Of a stretch of DNA of 64,000 bases, positions 55,837 to 64,000 are shown piece by piece. A program made the position numbers and the translations under genes. This DNA comes from Lacticaseibacillus parakribbianus. GTDB taxonomy: Bacteria; Bacillota; Bacilli; Lactobacillales; Lactobacillaceae. Positions within the stretch are counted from its first letter, which is position 1. Each line of letters opens with the position of its first letter. The notes under the pieces are model-generated. The model did not search any database and was not told the origin of the DNA. It worked only from the letters and a program-made list of their open reading frames with translations. Location of the stretch: assembly GCF_025490915.1 (NCBI RefSeq), contig NZ_JANQBA010000004.1, positions 83,536-147,535 of the forward strand, read 5' to 3'.

Positions 55837-57312
55837 CTAGTCCGCCATCTGAATTCGGGTCGGCTGCCAGAACCAGTCGTGGCCGTCCTGTTGCAGCAGC
55901 TCGAAGGCCTGCTTGGGGCCCATCGTGCCGGCCGGGTACGTCGGCATCGCGTCATCTTTGGCCCATGCGGCCAAAATGACGTCGATGTAGCGCCAGGTCG
56001 CGGCCAGCTCCGTCCAGTGGTTGAAGTTGGTCTGATCGCCAACCAAGGCGTCCTCAATCAGCCGCTCGTAGGCCTCAGGCGCCGCCTGGGCCGCCTTTTT
56101 GTCGTGGCGGAAGTCCAGGTTCTCGGGCGTCAGGTCGTTGGTCTGCCCGAGCTTCTTGCCGTTGAGCTGCAGGGTGATGCCCTGCGTCGGCTCGATGTAG
56201 ATGGTCAGGTGAGCGGCGGGTTGGGTTCCGAACAGCCCCGGGGTGCCGGGCTTGAAGGTCACGGTGACCTGCGTCGACTTGCGGGTCAGGCGCTTGCCGG
56301 TTCGCACGTAAATCGGCACACCGGCGAGGGCCGGGGCATCGGTTGTGATGCGCCCGGCAACGAAGGTGTCGGTCATGGAAGCCGCTGCCACGCCGTCCTC
56401 TTGGCGGTAACCCGGCACAGTGGCCCCGGCGATCTGAGCGCTGGTGTACTGGCCCCGCACGAAGTTGGCCGCGGCCTCCGCCGTGGTGTAGCGGTGCAGG
56501 TTGGCGAAGGCTTCAGCCTTGACCTCGTGAACCGCGGCGGCGGAAAGCGCCGTCGGCTCGGCCATGGTCAGGTAGGCGACCAGCTGCATCACGTGGTTTT
56601 GGACCATGTCGCGCAATGCCCCGGCGGTTTCGTAGTAGCCGGCGCGTTCCTCGACCCCAACGGCCTCGGCCAGCGTGATCTGGATGTCTTGGATGAAGTC
56701 CTTGTTCCACAGTGCCTTGATAATCGGGTTGCCGAAGCGCAGCCCCATGATGGCCTGTGCCATTTCCTTGCCCAGGTAGTGGTCGATGCGGAAAATCTGG
56801 GACTCCGCGAAGGTCGCCGTGATCGAGTCGTTCAGCGCCTTGGCACTGGCGTAATCGTGGCCGAACGGTTTTTCAATCACCAGGCGGTTGAAGCCGCCAT
56901 CGGTCAAAAGCGCCTCGGACTTCAGGTGACTGGCGATGGTGGCGAAAAACGTCGGCGCCATCGCCATGTAGTACAGCCGGTTGCCGGCCGTCTCGTACTT
57001 GGCGTCGAGCTTGGCGGCCAGCTCCTTGAGCGTGATGTAATGCGCCGCGTCGGTAACGTCGTGGGACTGGTAGTAAAAATGCGCGGCAAAGGCGACGGCC
57101 TGATCGTGGTCGTTGTCGCCGGCCACGGCCGAAACGACGATGTCGCGGTAATGGGCATCGGTCCAAGGCCGCCGGGCCGTGCCGATCACGGCGAAGTGTT
57201 GCGCCAGGATGCCGCGCTTGTACAGCCCGAACATCGCTGGGTAAAGCTTACGTTGCGCGAGGTCGCCGGACCCCCCGAACAAAATGATGACAGCAGCGGT
57301 TTCTTCAGCCAT
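55837..57312 (-). CDS. zwf: Glucose-6-phosphate 1-dehydrogenase
   Basis: ILFGGSGDLAQRKLYPAMF, RIDHYLGKEMAQ. Confidence 0.97.
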   Translation of the reverse strand: MAEETAAVIILFGGSGDLAQRKLYPAMFGLYKRGILAQHFAVIGTARRPWTDAHYRDIVVSAVAGDNDHDQAVAFAAHFYYQSHDVTDAAHYITLKELAAKLDAKYETAGNRLYYMAMAPTFFATIASHLKSEALLTDGGFNRLVIEKPFGHDYASAKALNDSITATFAESQIFRIDHYLGKEMAQAIMGLRFGNPIIKALWNKDFIQDIQITLAEAVGVEERAGYYETAGALRDMVQNHVMQLVAYLTMAEPTALSAAAVHEVKAEAFANLHRYTTAEAAANFVRGQYTSAQIAGATVPGYRQEDGVAAASMTDTFVAGRITTDAPALAGVPIYVRTGKRLTRKSTQVTVTFKPGTPGLFGTQPAAHLTIYIEPTQGITLQLNGKKLGQTNDLTPENLDFRHDKKAAQAAPEAYERLIEDALVGDQTNFNHWTELAATWRYIDVILAAWAKDDAMPTYPAGTMGPKQAFELLQQDGHDWFWQPTRIQMAD

Positions 57313-57321
57313 TGTTCACTC

Positions 57322-57972
57322 CTACTCCTGAACTTCAACGAAAATGTGCGAGGCCCGGCCCAGTTCAACGGGCAGGTCCTTGCCGGTTTCACGCTGGTGC
57401 AGCGTGATGGTTCGCGTATCTTTGGCCACCACTTGGAAGTGGTCCTCGATGTGCAGCCCCATGCCGAAAATGTAATCGATCACCGCGGCCTCGTCGACCA
57501 CCCGCTCGATGTGGCCGTGGTCGCCGACGGCCAGGCTGGCCAGGGCGACGCGGCTTTGGTCGAGGTAATGCCCGTCCTCGTCGGGGATCACGCCGCCGTG
57601 CGGGCAGTACTGGGGCCTGCCCAGCATCTTGGCCAGCCGGTCGGCCATGTCCGGCGTGGTCGCGTGCTCAAGCTTTTCGGCCTCTTGGTGAATCGCGTCG
57701 ACGGGATAGCCCAGAGACGACACCAGAAAAACCTCCCACAGCCGGTGGTTACGCACCAACATCGCGGCCTTTTGCTGGCCGCTGGCGGTGAGCTTAATGC
57801 CTTGGTAAGGGGTGTGCGTGACGTAGTGCTGCTCGACCAGCTTGGTGATCATCTCGCTCACCGACGCCGCGCTGACGGTCAACCCCGCCACAATCTGCTT
57901 GTTGGAGATCAAGGCCGTGTCGCCACCCAACTCAAAAATCATTTTCAAATAGTCTTCTTTATTCGGTGTCAT
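57322..57972 (-). CDS. DtxR/MntR-family metalloregulator
   Basis: MTPNKEDYLKMIFEL, VSEMITKLVEQHYVTHTPYQGIKLTASG, HRLWEVFLV...LEHATTPDMADRL, SH3-like C-terminus. Confidence 0.92.
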   Translation of the reverse strand: MTPNKEDYLKMIFELGGDTALISNKQIVAGLTVSAASVSEMITKLVEQHYVTHTPYQGIKLTASGQQKAAMLVRNHRLWEVFLVSSLGYPVDAIHQEAEKLEHATTPDMADRLAKMLGRPQYCPHGGVIPDEDGHYLDQSRVALASLAVGDHGHIERVVDEAAVIDYIFGMGLHIEDHFQVVAKDTRTITLHQRETGKDLPVELGRASHIFVEVQE

Positions 57973-58104
57973 TGTTCTCCTCACCTCTTTGTCCACTGTC
58001 TTTATTATGCCCGACTTGAGCAAAAATTACACCCTTAATCAGACCGCACCAAAGCGGCCGCCCGACGGCACAGGCGACCACTGCCTTAACGGCGCGTTGG
58101 CGGT

Positions 58105-58133
58105 CAAAAAAGGCTTGCCCGGTGAGCAAGCCC
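58105..58133 (-). terminator. Intrinsic terminator
   Basis: Minus strand GGGCTTGCTCACCGGGCAAGCCTTTTTT. Confidence 0.9.
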
Positions 58134-58140
58134 TTCTCGA

Positions 58141-58470
58141 TTAGTCCGCGTTGTCTTCGTCGTCCTCATCGGCCAAGAAGGTGTTGAGCACCTCTTCGAC
58201 CATCGCCCACTCATCGTCGTCTTCGATGGGGAACAGGTCGCCTTGGCTAGCGTCGCCGTTCTCGTCCGGCGTGAAGGAGAAGGCCTGAATCTCAAGCTCC
58301 TCGTCCTCGCTTGCGCCTTGCGGGTACAAGAGCACGTAGCTCTTGCCGTAATCGTCGGAGTCGAAGGTGAACAGGACCTGGTACAGATCCTCGTTGCCCT
58401 TCTCGTCGATCAGGGTGATCAGCTGCTCGTCTTCGCCTGGGTGCAAGTGTTCGTTGTTCTCTTCTGCCAT
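58141..58470 (-). CDS. DUF1292 family protein
   Basis: [33 protein letters not shown]; acidic; adjacent to ruvX. Confidence 0.93.
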   Translation of the reverse strand: MAEENNEHLHPGEDEQLITLIDEKGNEDLYQVLFTFDSDDYGKSYVLLYPQGASEDEELEIQAFSFTPDENGDASQGDLFPIEDDDEWAMVEEVLNTFLADEDDEDNAD

Positions 58471-58481
58471 GATAGCCTCCG

Positions 58482-58907
58482 TCAGGACCGGCTTCTGCGG
58501 TCCAGGTAATTTTGCAAAATCATCTGCGCCGCGAGCTTGTCGATGACCTGCTTTTGGCGTTTGCGCGACGCGTCGGCCTCTTCGATCAGCATCCGCGATG
58601 CCTCAACGGTGGTCAGCCGCTCGTCGGTGAAATCAACGGGCAGCCCAAAGCGAGCCTTGAGCATCTCGCCGTAAGCCTGGGACTTCTCGGCCCGGGGCCC
58701 CAGCGTGTTATTCATGTTTTTGGGCAGGCCGACGACGAACTCGGTGACCTCATACTGCGCCACGATTGCGGCGACGCGGTCCAGCCCGTAGTCTTCCTTG
58801 TCCTCGTTGATTCGAATGATCTCAAGCCCCTGTGCGGTCCAGCCCAACGGATCGCTCAGCGCGATGCCGACGGTGCGGGAGCCCACATCTAAGCCCATTA
58901 AGCGCAT
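58482..58907 (-). CDS. ruvX: Holliday junction resolvase-like RuvX (YqgF)
   Basis: [53 protein letters not shown]. Confidence 0.96.
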   Translation of the reverse strand: MRLMGLDVGSRTVGIALSDPLGWTAQGLEIIRINEDKEDYGLDRVAAIVAQYEVTEFVVGLPKNMNNTLGPRAEKSQAYGEMLKARFGLPVDFTDERLTTVEASRMLIEEADASRKRQKQVIDKLAAQMILQNYLDRRSRS

Positions 58908-59168
58908 CTAGTCTTTCTCCTTGCCCAGCGCGTTACGAACAAGCTCCTCGATGATGACATCGCGTTCGTACTTGCGGATTTGGGCGCGGGCGTCCTTGTA
59001 CCGCGGGATGTAAGCCGGGTCGCCTGAAATCAGGTAACCCACGATTTGGTTGATTGGGTTATAGCCTTTTTCCTCAAGGGATTGGTAGACGGTCTCTAAC
59101 GTCTCACGGACGTTTTTCGGGTTGTTGTCCGGAAAATCAAAGTGGACGGTTTGATCTAATGTGCTCAT
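58908..59168 (-). CDS. IreB family regulatory phosphoprotein
   Basis: [12 protein letters not shown]...[51 protein letters not shown]. Confidence 0.95.
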   Translation of the reverse strand: MSTLDQTVHFDFPDNNPKNVRETLETVYQSLEEKGYNPINQIVGYLISGDPAYIPRYKDARAQIRKYERDVIIEELVRNALGKEKD

Positions 59169-59253
59169 TCCTAACACCTCTATTCTGTCCAGTTCACCTT
59201 CTATTTTACTTGAAAACGGTCCAAAGTACAACGGCAGAGGGGCAAGTGTCAAC

Positions 59254-59658
59254 CCAGGGCGAAGCCAGGCGCATTTAGCGAACCGAGTAGCGCTGCGCCG
59301 GTGCTTGGAGCGATCCTTGCTTCAAGTGCCGGTGCAAGCTAGTCGTGTTCGCGTTGCCTGGCGGAGCCCGACGCTCCAGGGCAAAGCCAGGCGCATTTAG
59401 CAGGACGGCTAGCATAGGCCTGGCCTCGAGTGCCGGCCCTAGCAGGCCGCTCCCGCGTTGCCTGGCGGAGCCCGACGTTCCAGGGCGAAGGGCCGCGGGT
59501 TGAGCGGGACGGCTAGCCTAGCCGTGGCGCTTGGGGCCCGGGCCTGGCCCCGAGTGACGCGGCGTAGCTAGCCGCTCACGCGTTGCGGCCTGGAGCCCGA
59601 CGCCCCAGGGCAAAGCCAGGCGCAGTTAGCGAACCGAGTCACGCCGCGCCGGTGCCGC
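59254..59658 (+). repeat. Hairpin-repeat array F: units 59254-59375, 59376-59479 (shortened), 59480-59604 and truncated 59605-59658
   Basis: CCAGGGC-subfamily units; truncated unit abuts the stop codon at 59659-59661. Confidence 0.92.
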
Positions 59659-60414
59659 CTACGCGTCGGCCGGCCACTGCTGCAGCGCCGCCACGCCGAT
59701 CGCAAGCGTCGGCAGCTGCGAGGCGACGCCGAAGCCGCGGTTATCGTAGGCATCGATGGCGGCCAGGCTGTCGGCGGTGAACAGAATCTGGCCGAACCTG
59801 GCCCCACGAAAGGCCGCACAGGCGGCCATAGCGGCGCATTCCATTTCGACCACCTCAAAGCCCTGCGCCTTGGCCTTGGCGATTTTGCCAGGCGTCTCGC
59901 GGTAATACGCGTCGTTGGTCCAGGTCCCCACCGCCTTGCCGCGCGGCCCCAAGACCCGCAGCAGGTGAGCGGCCAGCGCCGGATCCAGCGCAATGCTGGC
60001 GGCCGGCGGCAGGTAGTGGTAAGACGTCCCCTCGTCGCGCAGGGCTTGGGTCACCACCATCAGCTGGTTCTCCGGGGCATCGACCAAAACGCCACAGGAG
60101 CCGATGGCCACCACCACCCGGGCCCCATAGCCCAGCAGGAAATCCAGCAGCTGTACGGCGGCCGGGGCCCCCAGCGGCATCTGGCACAGGCCGATGGTCT
60201 GGTCGCCCACTGCCAGCGCATACACGCGGTAGTGCTTGGCGATGGTCAGGTACTCCCCGACCTGCCGGTGCGGCCGCGTGGCCAGGAAGGCCGCGAAGTT
60301 GTCGTCGCTGACGAAGGCCGCCAGCATCTTGGCCGGCAGCGCGAAGCCCTCGCCGCGGTTAGGGGCGATCACCGCCGTAGGGTCGGCGTCGTAATCGGTG
60401 ATGGGAATTGGCAT
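59659..60414 (-). CDS. Nucleoside phosphorylase (PNP/UDP family)
   Basis: GYGARVVVAIGSCGVL, GFEVVEMECAAMAACAAFRG; RBS AAAGGTGG. Confidence 0.9.
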   Translation of the reverse strand: MPIPITDYDADPTAVIAPNRGEGFALPAKMLAAFVSDDNFAAFLATRPHRQVGEYLTIAKHYRVYALAVGDQTIGLCQMPLGAPAAVQLLDFLLGYGARVVVAIGSCGVLVDAPENQLMVVTQALRDEGTSYHYLPPAASIALDPALAAHLLRVLGPRGKAVGTWTNDAYYRETPGKIAKAKAQGFEVVEMECAAMAACAAFRGARFGQILFTADSLAAIDAYDNRGFGVASQLPTLAIGVAALQQWPADA

Positions 60415-60604
60415 GTGGATAACCACCTTTCGCACAGTGAATTGTGGTTAAGCCTACCACTTTGGCGGCCATTGTCCACCGTTTTATCGCCCAATTCCCG
60501 ATAAACTGTGGCTAACCCGCGGGTTATCCCCAGCGTTAGCCACATATCCCCCGTTTTCCCGGTGCAAAACCACTCGCCGGTCAGGCTTACCCACAGGTGG
60601 ATAA
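60414..60604. promoter_or_regulatory. Cluster of seven TTAnCCACA/DnaA-box-like 9-mers
   Basis: TGTGGATAA 60414, TGTGGTTAA 60443, TGTGGCTAA 60507, TTATCCCCA 60524, TTAGCCACA 60536, TTACCCACA 60587, GGTGGATAA 60596; first is a perfect TTATCCACA, the rest have one mismatch. Confidence 0.55.
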
Positions 60605-60614
60605 GTCCGCCACG

Positions 60615-60640
60615 CAAAAAGGGCCGACCCTGGTCGACCC
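60615..60640 (-). terminator. Terminator of the DUF4091 gene
   Basis: Minus strand GGGTCG...CGGCCCTTTTT. Confidence 0.6.
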
Positions 60641-60663
60641 TCACGTGCTTGTGCCAGTGTCGC

Positions 60664-62292
60664 TCAGCCTTGGGCCAGCCGCCTGGCCACCGCGGCGTGG
60701 AGTTGGTCCAGCCACGCGGCGTTTTGCGGGTAGGCCGTGAAGCTGAGCGGCTGGCCGGCCGCCTGCTCAACCATTGCAAGCACCGCCGGGCGACCGATGC
60801 GGCCGGCCAGCTGCTGCAAGGCGGCGAGGTCGGCCAGCCCCATCATCTGCACCTCGTTGCGAATGCTGGTCTCCGGCCCGTTTGGCCCCGGGTAAACCAG
60901 GAACGGATCGCCGCCCGGAAAGAAGCCGGCGGCGTCGGTGACGGCGTAGGGGTCGACCGGATGGGTACTCAAGGCGGCGCTGTAGAAGTTGTAGCCCCAA
61001 TGCAGGAACCCCGGGATGTCGAAGACGAACAGCAGCGTCCCCATCACCCGGTTGCGAAAGCTCGGTAGCGCAAAGAAGCGGTTGGGCACCCGGTCACCTT
61101 GGCTGCAGCAGTAGTAGGCCCACAACGGCGAGACCCCGGCGGCCAGGAACGGCTCAAGCGCGTCGTCGGCGACCACCGGCAGCGGCACTAGGCCACTGTC
61201 GTGCAGCGCAAGCGACGACACCGCGTCCATCACCCGGCAGCCTGCAAACAGGTCGGCCACGCTGGCGCGAGCCGCGGCGAACTGCGCCATCTGCGCCGGC
61301 CCGGGCTCGTCGGACACGTGGTAAAACAAGTGGTCGTTGTCGTAGCCATACTCGGCCATCACCACTCTTGCCGCCGGCAGCAGCTGGTGGAGAAAGGCGA
61401 CGTAATCCGGATCGGTGGCTGCGGTGGCCCAGCCGAACCGCCAGGCCCCGTCAACCTGGATGTTCGGGGCGTGTTCGGCCCCCCACTGGGTGAACAGCGG
61501 CGGCAGCTCCAAGTTGACCACGCCGAGGCGCCGGCACAGCTGGCACCAGCGGCGCAGGTTGGCCCAATCGAAGGTGAAGCGCCCGGGTTCAGGCTCGCTC
61601 ACCGTGACCAGCTGCACGTTCAGGCGCCGCGTTTTGACCGCGGTGTCCAAGGGCGGTGTAAACAGCGGGGTCAAAAGCGTGTTAATCCCACAGCGGTCGA
61701 CCGCAAAGTCGACGAACTCGGCAATGCGGTCCCACAGCGCCGGCTCGTAAGGTGTCAGGTGGTAGTAGCTGGCCAGGCCGTCGACGTGGAACCACTCGGA
61801 GTGCCACAGCGCAGGCGTGGTCGCCGCGGCCGCTGCGACGGTCAGGCTCACGCTCAGCACCTGCTGGGGCGTCGGCTCATCCCCGACGCGCAGTGCGATG
61901 CGCCACTGGTGTTGGCCCGGTGCCAGATTGCCAGTATCCAGCCGCAGCCAGGCGGCTCGCCACTGGCCGAGATACGCGCGGAGTTCGCCCGGCACCAGCG
62001 GATCGGGGAACAGCCCCGGGGCAGTCCTCAGGTAGCCGGGGTCGCCTTGCGCGTCGGGCCGTTGCGCCAGCGTGGTCGGCACCAGGCCGACTGAGAACAC
62101 CGCCGCGGCCGGCGTCGCCTCAAGCGTAACCGGCGCGAAGGTCCCGTCAAGCGCCGTGGCCGACACCGCCACCTGCACCGCCGCGACCTCACCTTGCAGC
62201 ACCGTCAGGCCGGTGGTCAGCGGCGCCGGCGCCTGGTCTGGAAACACCTTGGTCATGCAAGAGACCAGGCGACAGGCAATGCGATTAGTCAT
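60664..62292 (-). CDS. DUF4091 / GH123-like glycosidase family protein
   Basis: TIM-barrel-like architecture with WHSEWFHVDGLASYYHLTPYEPALWDRIAEFVDFAVDRCGINTLLTPLFTPPLDT and YHVSDEPGPAQM. Confidence 0.8.
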   Translation of the reverse strand: MTNRIACRLVSCMTKVFPDQAPAPLTTGLTVLQGEVAAVQVAVSATALDGTFAPVTLEATPAAAVFSVGLVPTTLAQRPDAQGDPGYLRTAPGLFPDPLVPGELRAYLGQWRAAWLRLDTGNLAPGQHQWRIALRVGDEPTPQQVLSVSLTVAAAAATTPALWHSEWFHVDGLASYYHLTPYEPALWDRIAEFVDFAVDRCGINTLLTPLFTPPLDTAVKTRRLNVQLVTVSEPEPGRFTFDWANLRRWCQLCRRLGVVNLELPPLFTQWGAEHAPNIQVDGAWRFGWATAATDPDYVAFLHQLLPAARVVMAEYGYDNDHLFYHVSDEPGPAQMAQFAAARASVADLFAGCRVMDAVSSLALHDSGLVPLPVVADDALEPFLAAGVSPLWAYYCCSQGDRVPNRFFALPSFRNRVMGTLLFVFDIPGFLHWGYNFYSAALSTHPVDPYAVTDAAGFFPGGDPFLVYPGPNGPETSIRNEVQMMGLADLAALQQLAGRIGRPAVLAMVEQAAGQPLSFTAYPQNAAWLDQLHAAVARRLAQG

Positions 62293-63760
62293 GTTCAGCC
62301 TCCTTTTGGCGCCGCACGAAGGCCAGCGTCGGCTGGCACTGCGCTGCCGTGCGGCGGGTCAGCTGGCCGTTTTGCACGAAGCCCTCCTCGCGGTTGGCCA
62401 GGTGCTTGGTCAAGGCCGCCTTCAGCGCCGCCACGGCGCCGGCGTAGGCCGGATCGCCAATCGCGTCGTGCCGCTCGTTGGGATCGCGGGTGAGGTCGAA
62501 CAGCTGGTAGCGGTCCTGGCACGGAAACCAGACAAGCTTGATTCCGGCCTGCAGGACGAACTGCGCCGACCACTCCCAGTAGGCGTGTTCGCCAAAAACC
62601 AGGCGCGAGTCGGCCGAGTCCGGTGCCTTCCCTTCGATCAGCGGCCGCACACTTTGACCGTCCGTCGCCACCGGCTCACCTCCGGTCAAGTCAACCAGCG
62701 AGGCGAACAGGTCCTGCAACACCACCGGCGCGTCAATCTGGTGGGGCGTTCCCGCAAGTAGGTGGCCGGGATCGTACAGGAAGCTCGGCACATGGATGCT
62801 GCCTTGGTACGGCAGCATTTTGCGGAAGAACCCGTGCTCGCCCAGCAGGTCGCCGTGGTCGGAGACGAACCAGATCAGCGTGTGATCGAACTCGCCGGTT
62901 TCGACCAAGGCCGTCAAAAAGCGCCCGATCTGGTGATCCAATTGCGAGATCAGCCCGAGGTAGCCGGCCACCATGCGCCGCTCGTCGTCGTCGCGCAGCT
63001 TGCCCTGCATCGCCTCCAGGGCCGGCGGCTGGTCCGGCACCTGCTCCCAGTCGCCCATGTGCAGGTCCAGTCGGTGGTCCTTGAGGCGCTGCATGTACAT
63101 GTCAAAGTAGTACGGCGGCGGGTCCAGCGGCGCGTGGGGCTTGTCGAAGGACAGCTTGAGGAAAAACGGGCAGGTCGGATCACGCCGCTTGAGAAAGTCG
63201 ATGCCCTGCTTGACGATCCAGTTGGTCGGGTGCTGGTCCTCGGGGTACGGCCACGGCCGCGCGTCCCAGGCGTTGCAGTTGAGCCCGTCGTCCGTGTAGT
63301 CGCGGTCGCCCTGGCGGCGCAGGTCGGCCAGGTAGTCGTCGCTGTTTTCAAAATTCCCCACGTAAGGCTGCTGGTGCTTGCGCTCGACGTGCAGGTAGCC
63401 GTCGTGCAGCACCACGTGGTCGTAGCCCAGGCGCTTGCGCGGCGGGTAGACGTGCATCTTGCCGATTGCCTCGGTTTGGTAGCCGCGGTCCCTGAAACTT
63501 TGCGGCAGCGTCTGGGCGAAGTGCCAAGGCATCAGGTCCTCGTACCCCACCCGCCCGGTGTGAGCCGGGTTCAGCCCCGTCAACAGCCCCGCCCGGGCCG
63601 GAACGCAGCTGGGCGTGACCGAGTACATCTGGCCGAAGTTATACCCCGCTCGGGCCATATCATCTAAAACCGGCGTCGAGACAAAGCCGGTCGGGTCGTT
63701 GATGCCCAGGCAATCCGCCCGCATCTGGTCGACTTCGATCAACACAATGTTTGGTTTCAT
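62285..63760 (-). CDS. Type I sulfatase (formylglycine-dependent, Cys type)
   Basis: NIVLIEVDQMRADCLG, sulfatase signature CVPARAGLLTG (CxPxR), VSDHGDLLGEHG. Confidence 0.94.
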   Translation of the reverse strand: MKPNIVLIEVDQMRADCLGINDPTGFVSTPVLDDMARAGYNFGQMYSVTPSCVPARAGLLTGLNPAHTGRVGYEDLMPWHFAQTLPQSFRDRGYQTEAIGKMHVYPPRKRLGYDHVVLHDGYLHVERKHQQPYVGNFENSDDYLADLRRQGDRDYTDDGLNCNAWDARPWPYPEDQHPTNWIVKQGIDFLKRRDPTCPFFLKLSFDKPHAPLDPPPYYFDMYMQRLKDHRLDLHMGDWEQVPDQPPALEAMQGKLRDDDERRMVAGYLGLISQLDHQIGRFLTALVETGEFDHTLIWFVSDHGDLLGEHGFFRKMLPYQGSIHVPSFLYDPGHLLAGTPHQIDAPVVLQDLFASLVDLTGGEPVATDGQSVRPLIEGKAPDSADSRLVFGEHAYWEWSAQFVLQAGIKLVWFPCQDRYQLFDLTRDPNERHDAIGDPAYAGAVAALKAALTKHLANREEGFVQNGQLTRRTAAQCQPTLAFVRRQKEAEHD

Positions 63761-64000
63761 TCGTCTGCTCCTCTGGTCATGATTCCGATGTCAGACAACG
63801 TCGGTGCCGCGCGGAACTGAGTGAGGGTGACCCGCACCGCCTGGGTGGTGCAGGGCTGCCCCAGCACCAGCCGCTTGGCCCCGACCGTCTGGCCAGCCCC
63901 CCACGGCCGCCAGCCGCCTGGCGTCTGCACCGCAATGGTGAAGCCCTCGATGCGCTGGCCCAGCGCCAGGTCCTCTTGCAAGGCGACGGTGTCAAAGGCC
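63757..64000 (-). CDS. C-terminal fragment of an alpha-L-fucosidase (GH29-like) or similar glycosidase with a discoidin-like end; continues past the window
   Basis: AFDTVALQEDLALGQRIEGFTIAVQTPGGWRPWGAGQTVGAKRLVLGQPCTTQAVRVTLTQFRAAPTLSDIGIMTR resembles GH29 C-terminal domains. Confidence 0.6.
   Translation of the reverse strand, partial: AFDTVALQEDLALGQRIEGFTIAVQTPGGWRPWGAGQTVGAKRLVLGQPCTTQAVRVTLTQFRAAPTLSDIGIMTRGADE

Overview
64-kb window of high-GC chromosomal DNA from a Firmicute, most likely a lactobacillus (T-boxes, YitT, IreB/RuvX, glgBCDAP, pyruvate oxidase, VIT and DUF915-type proteins). No rRNA, tRNA, CRISPR array, prophage or recognisable transposase was seen. Gene content: dsdA between two paralogous APC permeases; hflX; a polar amino-acid ABC transporter; an AEC permease plus D-2-hydroxyacid dehydrogenase next to a CitAB/DcuSR-like two-component system; a Zur-like regulator; tyrS and alaS with T-box leaders; a GntR-controlled double ABC exporter operon; tandem VIT proteins; apbE; a glycogen operon; pox; dinB; zwf; an MntR-like regulator; and at the right edge a fucosidase-like / sulfatase / DUF4091 locus. 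The most unusual content is a dispersed family of ~120-bp repeats in six intergenic places (about 14 full or near-full and about 6 truncated units). They are arranged head to tail and all lie in the same orientation. Each unit folds into one long hairpin whose stems differ in sequence between units but stay complementary (stem covariation). P5 G-U pairs fall almost entirely on the + strand, antisense to the flanking genes. Arrays nearly fill several intergenic gaps and often end in a half-unit at a neighbouring stop codon. I do not recognise this family. Other leads: a uORF plus terminator leader upstream of hflX, a leader peptide upstream of the second APC permease, a cluster of seven TTAnCCACA-like 9-mers at 60.4-60.6 kb, and an ORF-poor ~1.1-kb hairpin-rich region at 14.5-15.7 kb.
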